Program-made: the position numbers and the translations under genes | Assembly (NCBI RefSeq): GCF_011090385.1 | Contig: NZ_SEWW01000004.1 | Span: forward strand, 124,001-188,000 | Source: Aquirufa beregesia | Lineage (GTDB): Bacteria > Bacteroidota > Bacteroidia > Cytophagales > Spirosomataceae | Length of the DNA: 64,000 nt | Direction of reading: 5' to 3' | Part shown: piece by piece, positions 1-9,137 of the stretch | How positions within the stretch are numbered: the stretch's first letter is position 1 | How the letters are laid out: the number at the start of each line of letters is the position of its first letter | The notes under the pieces: model-generated | What the model was told of the DNA's origin: nothing | Seen by the model: the letters and a program-made list of their open reading frames with translations, nothing else | Databases searched by the model: none

Positions 1-63
1 AAGGAAGGTATTATCTTAAGTACTTTTAGAGAGTTGATGGAGCGACGTAAAAAAGTAAAATAA
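1..63 (+). CDS. C-terminal end of a truncated upstream gene
   Basis: The first 63 bases are open in frame 1 and encode 20 residues ending KEGIILSTFRELMERRKKVK before a TAA stop. The stop lies 4 bases before the ATG of the sialidase-like gene at 68, the spacing expected inside an operon. The basic, helical-looking tail does not identify a family. The rest of the gene is outside the window. Confidence 0.55.
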   Translation, partial: KEGIILSTFRELMERRKKVK

Positions 64-67
64 TCAC

Positions 68-1249
68 ATGAAGTTATTCCAAATTTTGATTGCCCTGCTA
101 GTGATGTCTTTTCATTCGCTGGCTCAGAGTCCTGCTATTGTCAAATCGATGCTTATTTTTCCCGGACAAGAAAAACACGTCCATGGAAGTAGTTTAGTTC
201 GCTTACCCAATGGGGATTACCTATCTGTATGGTTTTATGGCAGCGGGGAAAGAACCGCCGATGATGTTAAATTGATGGGGGCTCGCCTCAAAAAAGGAGA
301 CTCCCAATGGAGTGAACCCTTTGTGATGGCTGATACACCTAATATCCCTGATTGCAATCCTGTACTCTTCTTAAATAAAGAAAACAAATTATTTTTAGTC
401 TGGATTGCTGTTCAAGCCAACCAATGGGAACAGTCGGTGTTACGTGTACGTACGTCCATGAATTATTCCAAAGAGGGTGCTCCTGTTTGGGAATGGCAAG
501 ATAATATTTTGCTAAAGCCGGGGAATGATTTTGCCACAGAAGTAGCCAAAAAGCTGAAGCAATTGCCTGAGCACCATATTGGTTGGGCAGGTTATGCGCC
601 TAAATATGACGACATGATAGCTAAGGCTAGTGCAGATCCGGTGAAACGTAGTTTTGGATGGATGACACGAATTAAGCCACTTATATTGGATAGCGGTCGC
701 ATCATTTTGCCATTGTATTCGGATGGATTTAATTTCTCTTTGATGGCTATTTCAGATGATCAAGGGGCTAGCTGGCGCCCAAGCTTACCTTTGGTAGGCC
801 GTGGTCCCATTCAACCAGCTGTGGTAAAAAAGAAAAATGGAAACCTATTAGCTTATTTGCGTGATAGCGGGGATAATCCCCCTCGGGTACACGTCAGTGA
901 GTCCACCGATCAAGGAGAAACCTGGTCTCCATCTGTTAAATCAGATATTCCGAATACGGCCAGTGTGGAACTTTTGGTATTGAAAGACGGCCGTTTGGCT
1001 TTTTTAGGAAATGACATCATCGACGGTCGATACCGATTAGGCTTGTTTTTATCCGATGACGAAGGAAAAACCTGGAAGTGGAAGACTTATGTGGAAAACG
1101 TAGCTCCAGGAAAAGGTAGTTTTTCTTATCCATGTTTGACTCAAAGCCCCGATGGGCTATTGCATATTACCTACTCTTCCCATATCGAAAAAGATCAAAA
1201 ATCAATTAAATATGTGGTGGTTGATCCTCAGAAAATCAAAGCCGAGTAG
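68..1249 (+). CDS. Secreted BNR-repeat (sialidase-fold) glycosidase-like protein
   Basis: This 393-residue protein has a signal peptide (residues 1-20, ending SLAQ). Its body shows the six-bladed sialidase/BNR fold signature. Three Asp-boxes are visible: SDDQGASW (about 229-236), STDQGETW (about 279-286) and SDDEGKTW (about 329-336). The segment HGSSLVRLPNGDYLSVWFYG near residue 40 resembles the first strand of the BNR_2 (exo-alpha-sialidase-like) family. Members are usually periplasmic or surface proteins that act on glycans, but many lack proven sialidase activity and the substrate here is unknown. The next gene follows after 24 bases on the same strand, so the two are probably co-transcribed. 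No sialic acid catabolic genes (lyase, epimerase, kinase) are seen nearby, which weakens a strict sialidase call. Confidence 0.8.
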   Translation: MKLFQILIALLVMSFHSLAQSPAIVKSMLIFPGQEKHVHGSSLVRLPNGDYLSVWFYGSGERTADDVKLMGARLKKGDSQWSEPFVMADTPNIPDCNPVLFLNKENKLFLVWIAVQANQWEQSVLRVRTSMNYSKEGAPVWEWQDNILLKPGNDFATEVAKKLKQLPEHHIGWAGYAPKYDDMIAKASADPVKRSFGWMTRIKPLILDSGRIILPLYSDGFNFSLMAISDDQGASWRPSLPLVGRGPIQPAVVKKKNGNLLAYLRDSGDNPPRVHVSESTDQGETWSPSVKSDIPNTASVELLVLKDGRLAFLGNDIIDGRYRLGLFLSDDEGKTWKWKTYVENVAPGKGSFSYPCLTQSPDGLLHITYSSHIEKDQKSIKYVVVDPQKIKAE

Positions 1250-1273
1250 CGAATTTAAACCTAAACCTATACA

Positions 1274-3511
1274 ATGAAAATCAGTAAATTACATGTACTA
1301 ATATACGTATGCCTATTGCTGGCCACGCATATGACTTGGGCTCAAAATAAGGCCAAGCAACCCGTTTATCAGGATGTCCCATTTTGGCAAGATTATAGTG
1401 TCAAATACTATCTAGCTAAAGATCAAACTACCGATTTGAGTTCGAGTTATGCAGACAGAAATGGGAATATCATTTTGTTTGGTACTACAGGAACTCTTTT
1501 ACCCCATGACGGTCAATTCTTATACCCAGGGACTTTGATTAAAGATACCAAATACCGGACCAGTGCTCCTAAGAAAATGGCAGCCTTAACTTCCTATCAA
1601 AAGCAATTTGTTTTGTTGGACGATAAGGCCGTGTTAAGTCATGCTTTTGCCGGAAGTATTTACTCTAAACATGAATTAGCAAAAGCTAGTCAAGTGGTAG
1701 GAGGCAAGGATTTTGCTTTTTTAATTTCGGATGGCACAAGTATTCACTGGGTGAAAGATTCTAAAACATTGTTTAAAGGAAATTTGTCGGGTGATCAAGT
1801 GTTGGACATGAAATATCAGGCCTCTAGTCAAACCTATTATATTTTAGGCAAACAAGGGCTTTATCATTTTTCCCCAGTTCAAGCTAGCATTACTAAATTA
1901 GTCTCAGGTGGTCCGTTTACGGCCTTTGATGTAGCTGAAAATTCTAACAAAGTATATATAGGTGGGAATGATGGGTATCAGATTTTTGATACATCTACGA
2001 AACAAGTAGGAGAGAAGCTACAAAAATTACCTTGGACAGAAATTACAGCGATTAAGGCCATTGGAGAGAAAGTTTGGTTTGGTTCTACTAAAGGAGCTTT
2101 TGCATTGAAGAAGGATGGCAAATTTGATTATTATAATGGAGAAAGATGGTTGCCGAGTAATGTCGTGAAACACATTGCTGAAGGTCCTAAAAACTCCGTA
2201 TTAATTACGACAACGGCTGGTTTGGGGCAAATCTGTTTTAAGAAAATGACCTTGCATGAAAAGGCGGTTTTTTATGATGAGCAGGTGAGAAAACGTCATA
2301 TCCGTAATGGATTCAATGCTTCTCTAGACGGTATTCAAAAAGGGAATTTAAGTACAGGATATTTGGCTGATTCGGATAATGATGGACTTTGGACTTCGAT
2401 GTATTTGGGAGGAGAAATTTTCCGTTACGCGGTAACTAAAGATCCAGAGGCATTGCAAAATTGTCGGGAGTCTTTAGATGCTATGGAGCGTTTATATAAA
2501 TTAACCCCAGTGCCAGGGTTTCCTGCTCGTTCATTTGAGCGTCGTGGCTTCATTTCCAGTTTATCAGATCCTGAGCGCTGGCAGCCATCCCCTGATCTTG
2601 AGTGGGATTTTAAATCTACCACAAGTAGTGATGAGGTGATTGGACACATTTTTGCTTTTGGGGCCATGGCTGAATTGGTGGATGATGCTGATTTAAAGAA
2701 GCGTTCTGTTGTGCTGATTGACACCTTGATGTCACATATTTTGAAAAATGATATGTACCTAATCGATTTTGACGGAAAGCCTACCATGTGGGGAAAATGG
2801 AATCCAAAATATGTCAATTCCTTCCCAACGAATGTCGGAGATCGTAAGTTGAACTCTTCTAATATTACTGCGATGCTTCAGACAGCTTATCATTTCACCA
2901 AAAAGGAGAAGTATAAGCAAAAGGCCTTTGAGTTATTGACTAAATATGGCTATTATGAAAACTTGATGCGTCCATTTAGTGTGTTAGGTCGTGCCGGAAA
3001 AGATGCGGATTCACATGCTCAAAACATGTCAGATGGATGGAATCACTCGGATGATGAAATGTATTTTGTGGGGTATTGGGGATTGTATCGCTATGCATTA
3101 AATGATACGTTGAAAGCGAATTTCAAAAAATCCATCTTGGATCACTGGCAAATCGAACGACCAGAAAAAGAGGGGGCATGGAATATTTTTACGGCTTTAA
3201 CAGGTACGAAACAATTTGACTTGAATGAAGCAGCCTGGTATTTACGCGAGCATCCCATGGATATGATTGACTGGGCTATTCAAAATAGTCATCGCAAGGA
3301 TATGGTAAAAGTTGCGGACAATTTCCGCCGTCAAACTACGCAGGAAGTATTGCCACCAGATGAAAAACCCATCATGCGTCACAATGCCAACCAATTTAAT
3401 ATGGACCGCAATGGGGTCAATGGTTTATCGGAGCATAGTGCGGGAGATATCTGGCTTTTGCCTTATTGGATGGGCCGATATTTAGGGGTTATATCAGAGC
3501 CTAAAAAGTAA
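1274..3511 (+). CDS. Secreted two-part protein: N-terminal beta-propeller, C-terminal alpha-toroid-like domain
   Basis: The 745-residue product starts with a signal peptide (residues 1-24, ending MTWAQ). Residues about 40-330 carry short repeated beta-rich segments such as KVYIGGNDGYQIFD and KVWFGSTKGAFALKKDG. These resemble the two-component-regulator propeller (Reg_prop) repeats of hybrid sensor kinases, but no kinase or membrane helix follows. From about residue 340 the sequence becomes helical and tryptophan/tyrosine-rich (for example DSDNDGLWTSMYLGGE near 366, then WNHSDDEMYFVGYWGLYRYA), like an (alpha/alpha) toroid of glycosidases or lyases. I cannot assign a CAZy family. It probably shares an operon with the BNR protein upstream. 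A strong palindrome lies 9 bases after its stop codon. Confidence 0.6.
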   Translation: MKISKLHVLIYVCLLLATHMTWAQNKAKQPVYQDVPFWQDYSVKYYLAKDQTTDLSSSYADRNGNIILFGTTGTLLPHDGQFLYPGTLIKDTKYRTSAPKKMAALTSYQKQFVLLDDKAVLSHAFAGSIYSKHELAKASQVVGGKDFAFLISDGTSIHWVKDSKTLFKGNLSGDQVLDMKYQASSQTYYILGKQGLYHFSPVQASITKLVSGGPFTAFDVAENSNKVYIGGNDGYQIFDTSTKQVGEKLQKLPWTEITAIKAIGEKVWFGSTKGAFALKKDGKFDYYNGERWLPSNVVKHIAEGPKNSVLITTTAGLGQICFKKMTLHEKAVFYDEQVRKRHIRNGFNASLDGIQKGNLSTGYLADSDNDGLWTSMYLGGEIFRYAVTKDPEALQNCRESLDAMERLYKLTPVPGFPARSFERRGFISSLSDPERWQPSPDLEWDFKSTTSSDEVIGHIFAFGAMAELVDDADLKKRSVVLIDTLMSHILKNDMYLIDFDGKPTMWGKWNPKYVNSFPTNVGDRKLNSSNITAMLQTAYHFTKKEKYKQKAFELLTKYGYYENLMRPFSVLGRAGKDADSHAQNMSDGWNHSDDEMYFVGYWGLYRYALNDTLKANFKKSILDHWQIERPEKEGAWNIFTALTGTKQFDLNEAAWYLREHPMDMIDWAIQNSHRKDMVKVADNFRRQTTQEVLPPDEKPIMRHNANQFNMDRNGVNGLSEHSAGDIWLLPYWMGRYLGVISEPKK

Positions 3512-3520
3512 ATTTTTCTT

Positions 3521-3553
3521 AACGTTGTCAAGGTTTCAAACCTTGACAACGTT
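3521..3553. repeat. 33-nt perfect palindrome between convergent genes, copy 1 (probable bidirectional terminator)
   Basis: Arms AACGTTGTCAAGGTTT and AAACCTTGACAACGTT are exact reverse complements separated by a single C. The element sits between the stops of two convergent genes (3511 and 3566), with T-rich sequence before it and T-rich sequence after it. This fits a bidirectional terminator. Related palindromes of the same total length occur at 4627 and 16673, so it also looks like a member of a dispersed repeat family. Confidence 0.75.
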
Positions 3554-3565
3554 GAATTTTTAAAT

Positions 3566-4402
3566 TTAGTTTCCCAGAAAATATCGATAAACTGATTTTA
3601 CATGATCAGTTTGAATTAGATCTACTCCCAGCTCTTTTGCCTTTTTATAATTCAGAGCTTGGTCAAGCGGTCCTAACACATCGGAATAGACTCGGATGTT
3701 TTTTTTATGAATGTCTTTTACTAATTGGGCATTCATTTTTAGCCAATTGACATCAAAAGCATAAGGGGCCAAACGTTTTATTTTTGTCTCCATTTCTTCT
3801 GCTTTATTTAGGCTCGGCATTCTTTTGCTTTGGGGATCTTCTGCTTTTAATCTTTCCAAAAATTCATCACTTCCATAGTAAACCGACTCTTTGTCGAGGT
3901 GATACTGCCGCATGAGGGCTAACAAAGGCTTGGGCTCCACTTGTTTACAGTCCACATAAATGTAAGTTTTCGTATTTTTCTGTTTGTTCCATTTTTCTAT
4001 TAATTGTAGGGTTTCCTCTAAAGTAGGAATTCGTTCATCGGGGAATTGTGCTTCCCAGCTTTTATTGGCCTTTAACCGTTTAATTTCTTCCAAAGTTAGA
4101 TTGGATATTGGTCCATTGCCGTTGGTCGTTCTGTTCAATGTCCCATCATGTAAAATGACTAATTGATTGTCTTTGGACGTTCTAACATCAATTTCAATAA
4201 AATCAACGCCCATATCCAAGGTTTTTTGGAAGGTAGCCAAAGTGTTTTCTGGAGCTGAACCTGAGTTTCCTCGATGGGCCGAAATGCGTAGCTTATGTTG
4301 GGATTTATAGGTCCATGCTTCTATTTGATTGGGGCTATTGGACCGTTGGCAAGACATGATACTAGCTATGGACAATACCATAAGCCAAATGTTTTTTTTC
4401 AT
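3566..4402 (-). CDS. Glycerophosphodiester phosphodiesterase family lipoprotein
   Basis: The 278-residue protein begins with a lipoprotein signal peptide whose probable lipobox is SIMSC (Cys18). The GDPD TIM-barrel signature follows: ISAHRGNSGSAPENT (catalytic His43-Arg44 and Glu of PENT), then DFIEIDVRTSKDNQLVILHD with the metal-binding E-x-D and the second catalytic His, and LNRTTNG. Family members hydrolyse glycerophosphodiesters to glycerol-3-phosphate and an alcohol; some relatives act on other phosphodiesters or sugars. Length agrees with a single-domain GDPD. As a lipoprotein it should act in the periplasm or at the outer membrane. It is transcribed alone, facing the preceding operon across a 33-nt palindrome. 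Confidence 0.88.
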   Translation of the reverse strand: MKKNIWLMVLSIASIMSCQRSNSPNQIEAWTYKSQHKLRISAHRGNSGSAPENTLATFQKTLDMGVDFIEIDVRTSKDNQLVILHDGTLNRTTNGNGPISNLTLEEIKRLKANKSWEAQFPDERIPTLEETLQLIEKWNKQKNTKTYIYVDCKQVEPKPLLALMRQYHLDKESVYYGSDEFLERLKAEDPQSKRMPSLNKAEEMETKIKRLAPYAFDVNWLKMNAQLVKDIHKKNIRVYSDVLGPLDQALNYKKAKELGVDLIQTDHVKSVYRYFLGN

Positions 4403-4449
4403 ATTAAATAGGTTGTAATTGTGTTAAAAAGGAACGCCTTTTTTCAAAT

Positions 4450-4457
4450 CAAAATTA
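4450..4457 (-). promoter_or_regulatory. Candidate -7 promoter box for the phosphodiesterase gene
   Basis: On the minus strand the bases read TAATTTTG, an exact match to the Bacteroidota housekeeping -7 element TAnnTTTG. The expected start of transcription would leave a leader of roughly 40 bases. No clear TTG lies about 19 bases upstream, so this is only a candidate. Confidence 0.35.
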
Positions 4458-4626
4458 CGGATCTAAAGGCATTTTTAAATGGATATTTGGTCTATTTGAT
4501 TAAAATTTAGGTAAAATCTTTTGGTCAATATTTTAAAGGACTTATCTATTAAAAGAAGGATAAATATAGGCTATTATTGATTATCAATTTATTGGACAAT
4601 ATGTATGAAAATTCATTCGTTACGAC

Positions 4627-4659
4627 AACGCTGTCAAGGTTTCGAACCTTGCCAGCGTT
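4627..4659. repeat. 33-nt palindrome, copy 2
   Basis: Arm AACGCTGTCAAGGTT faces AACCTTGCCAGCGTT with a single mismatch around a TCG centre. It has the same total length and the same core (TGTCAAGGTT...AACCTT) as the copy at 3521. It lies 46 bases upstream of the ATG at 4706, in the leader of that gene rather than after a stop codon. It could act as an attenuator or simply be an inserted repeat. Confidence 0.7.
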
Positions 4660-4705
4660 AGGAATTTTCATTAACTTCATTTTCTATTACAAGCCCCCAA
4701 AACAG

Positions 4706-5896
4706 ATGAAAGTGCATTATTTTCTAATCCTTGCTGGGATGATGGCTTGTCAATCTTCTAAGCCTTCAAATACGACCATGAACCCAGAAAATAGCTTTGG
4801 ATACGATTATGATTTATTGAAAAATGATTCCACGACAGTCTTATTGAAACAAGGAGACCAACAGGTTTTGGTAGTTGGGAAATATCAGGCTCGGGTGATG
4901 ACCAGTAGCTCCCAAGGAGCTGAGGGCTTTAGTTATGGATGGATAAACCATGACCTAATAAAATCAGGCAAATTAGGGCCACATATGAATGCCTTTGGAG
5001 GTGAAGAACGCTTTTGGTTGGGCCCTGAAGGAGGGCAATTTTCTGTGTATTTTAAACAAGGAGATCCCTTTACTTTTGAACATTGGCAAACCCCCGAAAT
5101 CATCGATACAGAAACCTATCCTTTGGTAAAATCGGATAAACAAAAAGCCTTATTCCACAAGGATTTTGAAATTGCGAATTATTCTGGAACAAAATTTAAA
5201 GTCTCACTGGACCGCGAAGTTACCTTATTAAGTCAGGCAGAAGCAGAAAAACAATTTCAGGTTTCTTTGGATGGAATTTCTTGGGTGGGCTATCAAACAG
5301 ATAACGTATTAAAAAATACTGGGCATGATTGGTCTAAATCTACTGGAGTTTTATCCATCTGGTTATTGGGAATGATGAAGGCTTCCGACCAAAATACGAT
5401 TTTAATTCCCTATCAAAAAGGACAAGAAGCCGCCATAAATGCAGCCTATTTTGGTCAGATTCCTGTCGAGCGTTTGATCAAAAAAGACGGGATGCTTTAT
5501 TTTAAAGCTGACGCCAACTCGAGAGGAAAATTAGGCATTCCTCCTAAGGCTTTGGTTCCATTGGCAGCCAGTTATGATGCCGCCAATCACATATTGACTA
5601 TTCTACAATTTGATTACCAAGGGGATCAAGAATATGTCAATTCTATGTGGGAAATTCAGGAAAATCCTTACCAAGGAGATGCCCTAAATGCCTATAATGA
5701 TGGCAAAAATGATACAGGTACGCAAATGGGGAAATTTTATGAGTTAGAAAGCTCCTCACCGGCCATTGCCTTGGCTCATGGACAGTCGCTTCGCCATGTA
5801 CAAAGAACGTTTCACTTAGAAGGTTCGGAAGAACAATTGGATCAGATTTGTCAAAAACTTTTAGGAATTAAATTGGCGGATTTACCTTGGAAATAA
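4706..5896 (+). CDS. Secreted lipoprotein of a Bacteroidota/Planctomycete beta-sandwich family (DUF6786-like)
   Basis: I start the gene at 4706 because the ATG there opens a lipoprotein signal peptide (MKVHYFLILAGMMAC, Cys15). The open frame reaches back to 4577 only by reading through a palindrome. The mature part is about 380 residues and beta-rich. The segment GPHMNAFGGEERFWLGPEGG (about residues 90-110) resembles the uncharacterized family DUF6786, whose sequence suggests a galactose-mutarotase-like sandwich; that family name is from memory. The function is unknown. It stands alone, with a 120-base gap before the next small gene. Confidence 0.6.
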   Translation: MKVHYFLILAGMMACQSSKPSNTTMNPENSFGYDYDLLKNDSTTVLLKQGDQQVLVVGKYQARVMTSSSQGAEGFSYGWINHDLIKSGKLGPHMNAFGGEERFWLGPEGGQFSVYFKQGDPFTFEHWQTPEIIDTETYPLVKSDKQKALFHKDFEIANYSGTKFKVSLDREVTLLSQAEAEKQFQVSLDGISWVGYQTDNVLKNTGHDWSKSTGVLSIWLLGMMKASDQNTILIPYQKGQEAAINAAYFGQIPVERLIKKDGMLYFKADANSRGKLGIPPKALVPLAASYDAANHILTILQFDYQGDQEYVNSMWEIQENPYQGDALNAYNDGKNDTGTQMGKFYELESSSPAIALAHGQSLRHVQRTFHLEGSEEQLDQICQKLLGIKLADLPWK

Positions 5897-6052
5897 TGCG
5901 GAAGGATGAGGATTTTATTCCTCGAATATTCCTAAAATCTTGATAAAACGCAAGAAATTTACGGGTTTTTGAAATGGCATAAACCATTGGTTTAATTTGC
6001 CTTAATCCTCTTGAAAATTAAGACGCTAAGTGCGTCAAAATCAATGATTTTT

Positions 6053-6058
6053 AGGAGG
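6053..6058 (+). promoter_or_regulatory. Unusually strong Shine-Dalgarno sequence
   Basis: AGGAGG lies 6 bases before the ATG at 6065 and decides that start over the upstream in-frame ATG at 6011. Such a perfect site is rare in this window, where most genes have none. A small hairpin (GACGC/GCGTC, 6022-6036) lies just upstream. Confidence 0.65.
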
Positions 6059-6064
6059 ATAATA

Positions 6065-6433
6065 ATGAAATCAATCATCTTTAGTTGGCGCGCGAGTGCT
6101 TCCGTATTATACATGCATATTTTGTATGTTGCCTATTTAAAATTAGAAGAATATACTTTTTACCATAACCTTTTCTTTTTCAATCAGATTCTCTTTACCA
6201 CAATTTTTGTCATTTTACCCATCTTGATTTACATCAAATGGGTTTTTGGAAAGGAGAACCTTGTTTCAAATCAATGGTCCTTGATTTATAGTATACTACT
6301 TTTAATTATATTATTTTCTTTTAGAATATTTATCCCTGAATACTTACTATTTCAGCTAGGATTTAGTTTTATCAATCTGTTGATTTTAGGGATTTTCAAA
6401 AAGTTATTAAATCAATCCAAAATTGAGAATTAA
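6065..6433 (+). CDS. Small integral membrane protein, unknown
   Basis: The 122-residue product is almost entirely hydrophobic, with three or four predicted membrane segments (about residues 8-24, 35-57, 70-88 and 92-110). It ends in a basic tail. I recognise no family. The start at 6065 is chosen because AGGAGG stands 6 bases upstream. The gene ends just before a hairpin shared with the convergent TonB receptor gene. Confidence 0.6.
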   Translation: MKSIIFSWRASASVLYMHILYVAYLKLEEYTFYHNLFFFNQILFTTIFVILPILIYIKWVFGKENLVSNQWSLIYSILLLIILFSFRIFIPEYLLFQLGFSFINLLILGIFKKLLNQSKIEN

Positions 6434-6434
6434 A

Positions 6435-6486
6435 GAAGTATGTTATGATGGATGAACGAGGCTTTACTCCTCATCCATCATACTTC
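6435..6486. terminator. Bidirectional hairpin terminator overlapping the 3' end of the TonB receptor gene
   Basis: ATGATGGATGA (6445-6455) pairs perfectly with TCATCCATCAT (6471-6481). An outer GAAGTA/TACTTC pair extends the stem. It lies between convergent stops at 6433 and 6464, and the 3' arm encodes the last residues (MMDEE) of the minus-strand receptor, so the codons serve two purposes. There is no clean T-run, so termination efficiency is uncertain. Confidence 0.5.
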
Positions 6487-8893
6487 TACGCTGCTTAGCC
6501 GCTTGTTTGGTGGTTTTGATTCGGTAGTTAAATGTTAAGTTGAATTGCGTCAAACGACCTTGAAACTCCGATTTGGTATAAAAACCAGTACCTCTAGTCT
6601 CCGAGCGCATGATTCTGGAGCTGAATACGTCTAAGATATTCAAGGTCAAAGTTCCATTGCCTTTCATGATGTCTTTACTGGCCGACAAGTCCATCCAAGC
6701 AATATAACCTCTTGAACCTTGAGGGGTATTTTGCGGAGCTTCATAATTGGCTCTCAATTGGGCATCTACGCCTCCACCTAATTTAAAACGGGAGGTATGA
6801 CGAGCAAACCAGGAATAGGTATCACTCACATAATTAGGATCAATGTTGCTGGCATCTGCTTTAGCGCGAAATATATTGATGCTCAAATCAGCTTTCCAAG
6901 CTTTACTTAAATTAGAGGATCCTGTAAATTCTGCTCCCATGGAAACTTCATTTTTGAAGTTTTGAGGTAAAGTGACCGAATATCCATTGGCATCTACCTG
7001 ACGTATGCGATCAATTTTCCCGTCTGTATTTCTATAATAAATGGATGAACTGATACTTCCATTTTCATAGTATTTCACATGCCCTAAATCAAATACATCG
7101 GTGAACTGAGGATTTAGATTAGGATTCCCCGAGAAATAATTTCGGTTGTCTGAATAAGTAACAAATGGACTTAATTCATTGTAAGTAGGTCTACGAACCC
7201 GTCTGGAATAGCCTAATTGGAATGAATTATCCGCCGACAAAGAATAGGTAAAATGAGCACTTGGGAACAAGTTGGCATAGTTCCTTGGATTTTTTTCATG
7301 CGTTTGTAAGAGCTCCGTACGAATGTCCGTCATCTCACCCCGTATACCTATTTGGTAGGAAAATTTCTTGATTTTAGTACCCCAAATGGCATAAGCTGCG
7401 GTGATGTTTTCATTATAAACAAAATTATTTTGTAAACCCGGCACCACGGTGAATTCGCCCGTTTCTTGCTTTTGCGTTACAATATAATCATTGGTCATAT
7501 CTCGGAAACTCGTACGTAAACCTGTTTCTATTTTGCCATCCTTTCCCACGGGATTCACATAGTCAGCCTGTAAAATCCATTGGTGCTCCGCTTCATCATT
7601 GATGGATTTTTGGATTCTAGAATTTTCAGGAAAAGCGCTTCCACCGGGCTTTTTACCTACCTGAGTAAATAATTGATCGGAACTTTCCCAATAATCTAAA
7701 TAACGCAAATCCGCTGTAAATTCTTTGCCTTTTCTCGCATACGACTTTTTGAAGGTTAAAGCATATTCAGCATTTGGTTCTGCTTCTTTTTCGTCTTGTT
7801 GACGGTCTGTAATGCTGTATAAATTGCTCAGGCTTTTTTGATAGTCCAAATAGTGAAAATCCGAAATGCGACGGACATCGGTTCTTCGGAAAATGTATGA
7901 ACCCGTTAACACCGTTTTTTCATTGAAAAAGTAATCAGCTCCACCACGAACATTATTCACCATGCCCTTCACATTATTTTGGGAAGTTTGTTGCAAATAA
8001 TTGGTTTGCCCAGGAGTATATACCTCTTGGTAAATATTACCTCTTCCAGGAGTTCTGCGGTAAAACAAACCATAGTTTAAAAAGAAGTTTAGTTTGTCTT
8101 TACGGTAATTGACAATGGCCGTAGCACCGAAATTTTCGGGATAACCTGTAGTGGTTTCTATGGCACCATTAAAGCCTTGGTTTTGATTTTTCTTTAAGAC
8201 GATATTGATAATTCCTGCCATGCCTTCCGCCTCATAACGAGCCGATGGATTGGTAATAACTTCTACTTTTTCAATTAGATTTCCTTGCAATGACTGCAGT
8301 CCACCAGCTCCGCTGATACCGACTAAAGTAGATGGTTTACCATCAATTAAAATACGGACATTATCGCTTCCTCGTAGTTTTACCCCGCCTTCTCCATCTA
8401 CCTGAATGGATGGAAGATTACCTAAGATTTCAGAGGCAGTTGCTCCCCGGTTAGCTAAATCAGTCCCTACATTAAAAATACGTTTGTCCAAAGCCAATTC
8501 CATGGAAGCTTTTTGGCCTTTTACGGTAACCTCGTCTAAGGTTTTAGAGGAAGATTTCGCCTCCAAGACCCCTAGATTGATGGTGTGATTATCTTTATTG
8601 ATGCTTATTCCTTTTTGTTGGATTGTTTCATACCCCACACTTTCGATCACGACATCATAGGTTCCATAAATCACATCTGTAGAAAATTGGCCTTTGTCAT
8701 CCCCAATTCCACCAGTGATTAATTTTTGAGCCCCTGCCTGAAATATGCGAATGCTAGAAAATGGAACGGGAGCTTTGGATTCTTTTTCAATAATTTGACC
8801 CTTGATTTTACCTTTTGGCCCTACTTGGGCTATGCTTTGAAAACTTAGGAATGTAAGAATGAATGTGAAGCTAACTAGGTGTTTAAATTTCAT
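6464..8893 (-). CDS. TonB-dependent outer-membrane receptor with carboxypeptidase-regulatory-like N-domain
   Basis: I place the start at 8893 (ATG of MKFKHLVSFTF...), which opens a signal peptide ending QSIAQ. The frame stays open to 8956 but adds only a non-hydrophobic extension. The mature protein (809 residues in total) has a CarboxypepD_reg-like domain (GKIKGQIIEKESKAPVPFSS..., about 30-115). A plug domain follows with SEILGNLPSIQVDGEGGVKLRG and a GMAGIINIVLKK segment, then a long outer-membrane barrel (OMP_b-brl_3 type) with typical RRVRRPTYNELSPF and GNPNLNPQ motifs. Family members import siderophores, peptides or other ligands, or serve as CarboxypepD-plug receptors of unknown ligand. 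There is no SusD partner, so it is not a SusC-type glycan transporter. It is transcribed alone. Confidence 0.88.
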   Translation of the reverse strand: MKFKHLVSFTFILTFLSFQSIAQVGPKGKIKGQIIEKESKAPVPFSSIRIFQAGAQKLITGGIGDDKGQFSTDVIYGTYDVVIESVGYETIQQKGISINKDNHTINLGVLEAKSSSKTLDEVTVKGQKASMELALDKRIFNVGTDLANRGATASEILGNLPSIQVDGEGGVKLRGSDNVRILIDGKPSTLVGISGAGGLQSLQGNLIEKVEVITNPSARYEAEGMAGIINIVLKKNQNQGFNGAIETTTGYPENFGATAIVNYRKDKLNFFLNYGLFYRRTPGRGNIYQEVYTPGQTNYLQQTSQNNVKGMVNNVRGGADYFFNEKTVLTGSYIFRRTDVRRISDFHYLDYQKSLSNLYSITDRQQDEKEAEPNAEYALTFKKSYARKGKEFTADLRYLDYWESSDQLFTQVGKKPGGSAFPENSRIQKSINDEAEHQWILQADYVNPVGKDGKIETGLRTSFRDMTNDYIVTQKQETGEFTVVPGLQNNFVYNENITAAYAIWGTKIKKFSYQIGIRGEMTDIRTELLQTHEKNPRNYANLFPSAHFTYSLSADNSFQLGYSRRVRRPTYNELSPFVTYSDNRNYFSGNPNLNPQFTDVFDLGHVKYYENGSISSSIYYRNTDGKIDRIRQVDANGYSVTLPQNFKNEVSMGAEFTGSSNLSKAWKADLSINIFRAKADASNIDPNYVSDTYSWFARHTSRFKLGGGVDAQLRANYEAPQNTPQGSRGYIAWMDLSASKDIMKGNGTLTLNILDVFSSRIMRSETRGTGFYTKSEFQGRLTQFNLTFNYRIKTTKQAAKQRRSMMDEE

Positions 8894-9137
8894 ATTAATT
8901 GTATTGATAACCCGAATATGGGTCTTAGAGGTATTAGTTTTGGTAAAAATCGACAAAATGGAGATTAATTACAACGTAAAACCAGATAGCTACTTAATAA
9001 TCAGGGCAGACCCGCGTTCATGAAAAGGATTTATTTTTGCTTTGGGTAGACACAAAAGAGTAGTTTATCTATAATTTGAAGGGCTATTAAAGGAATAAAT
9101 TTAAATTTCGATATCTAAAACCCTAATGAAATAGCTT

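Larger units (their letters stand above)
4403..4705. other. Intergenic region between divergent lipoprotein genes
   Basis: About 300 bases separate the starts of the phosphodiesterase gene (minus strand) and the lipoprotein gene at 4706 (plus strand). It contains a 33-nt palindrome at 4627 and, read on the minus strand, a TAATTTTG box at 4450-4457. That box matches the Bacteroidota -7 consensus TAnnTTTG at a sensible distance (about 45 bases) from the phosphodiesterase start. I see no convincing -33 TTG partner. The frame is open from 4577 into the downstream gene but that part has no coding character. Confidence 0.5.

Noticed and set aside
68-1249. Calling this a true sialidase as part of a sialic acid locus
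   Set aside because: Asp-boxes support only the fold. No sialic acid lyase, epimerase, kinase or transporter is nearby.
2425-2817. 130-codon open frame opposite the propeller-toroid gene
   Set aside because: It lies fully within a gene with clear coding features on the other strand and shows no domain.
4577-4705. N-terminal extension of the lipoprotein frame
   Set aside because: It would translate the 33-nt palindrome and precede a perfect lipoprotein signal peptide, so the ATG at 4706 is preferred.
6464-8893. Calling the TonB receptor a second SusC
   Set aside because: There is no SusD partner and the barrel belongs to the shorter OMP_b-brl_3 type.
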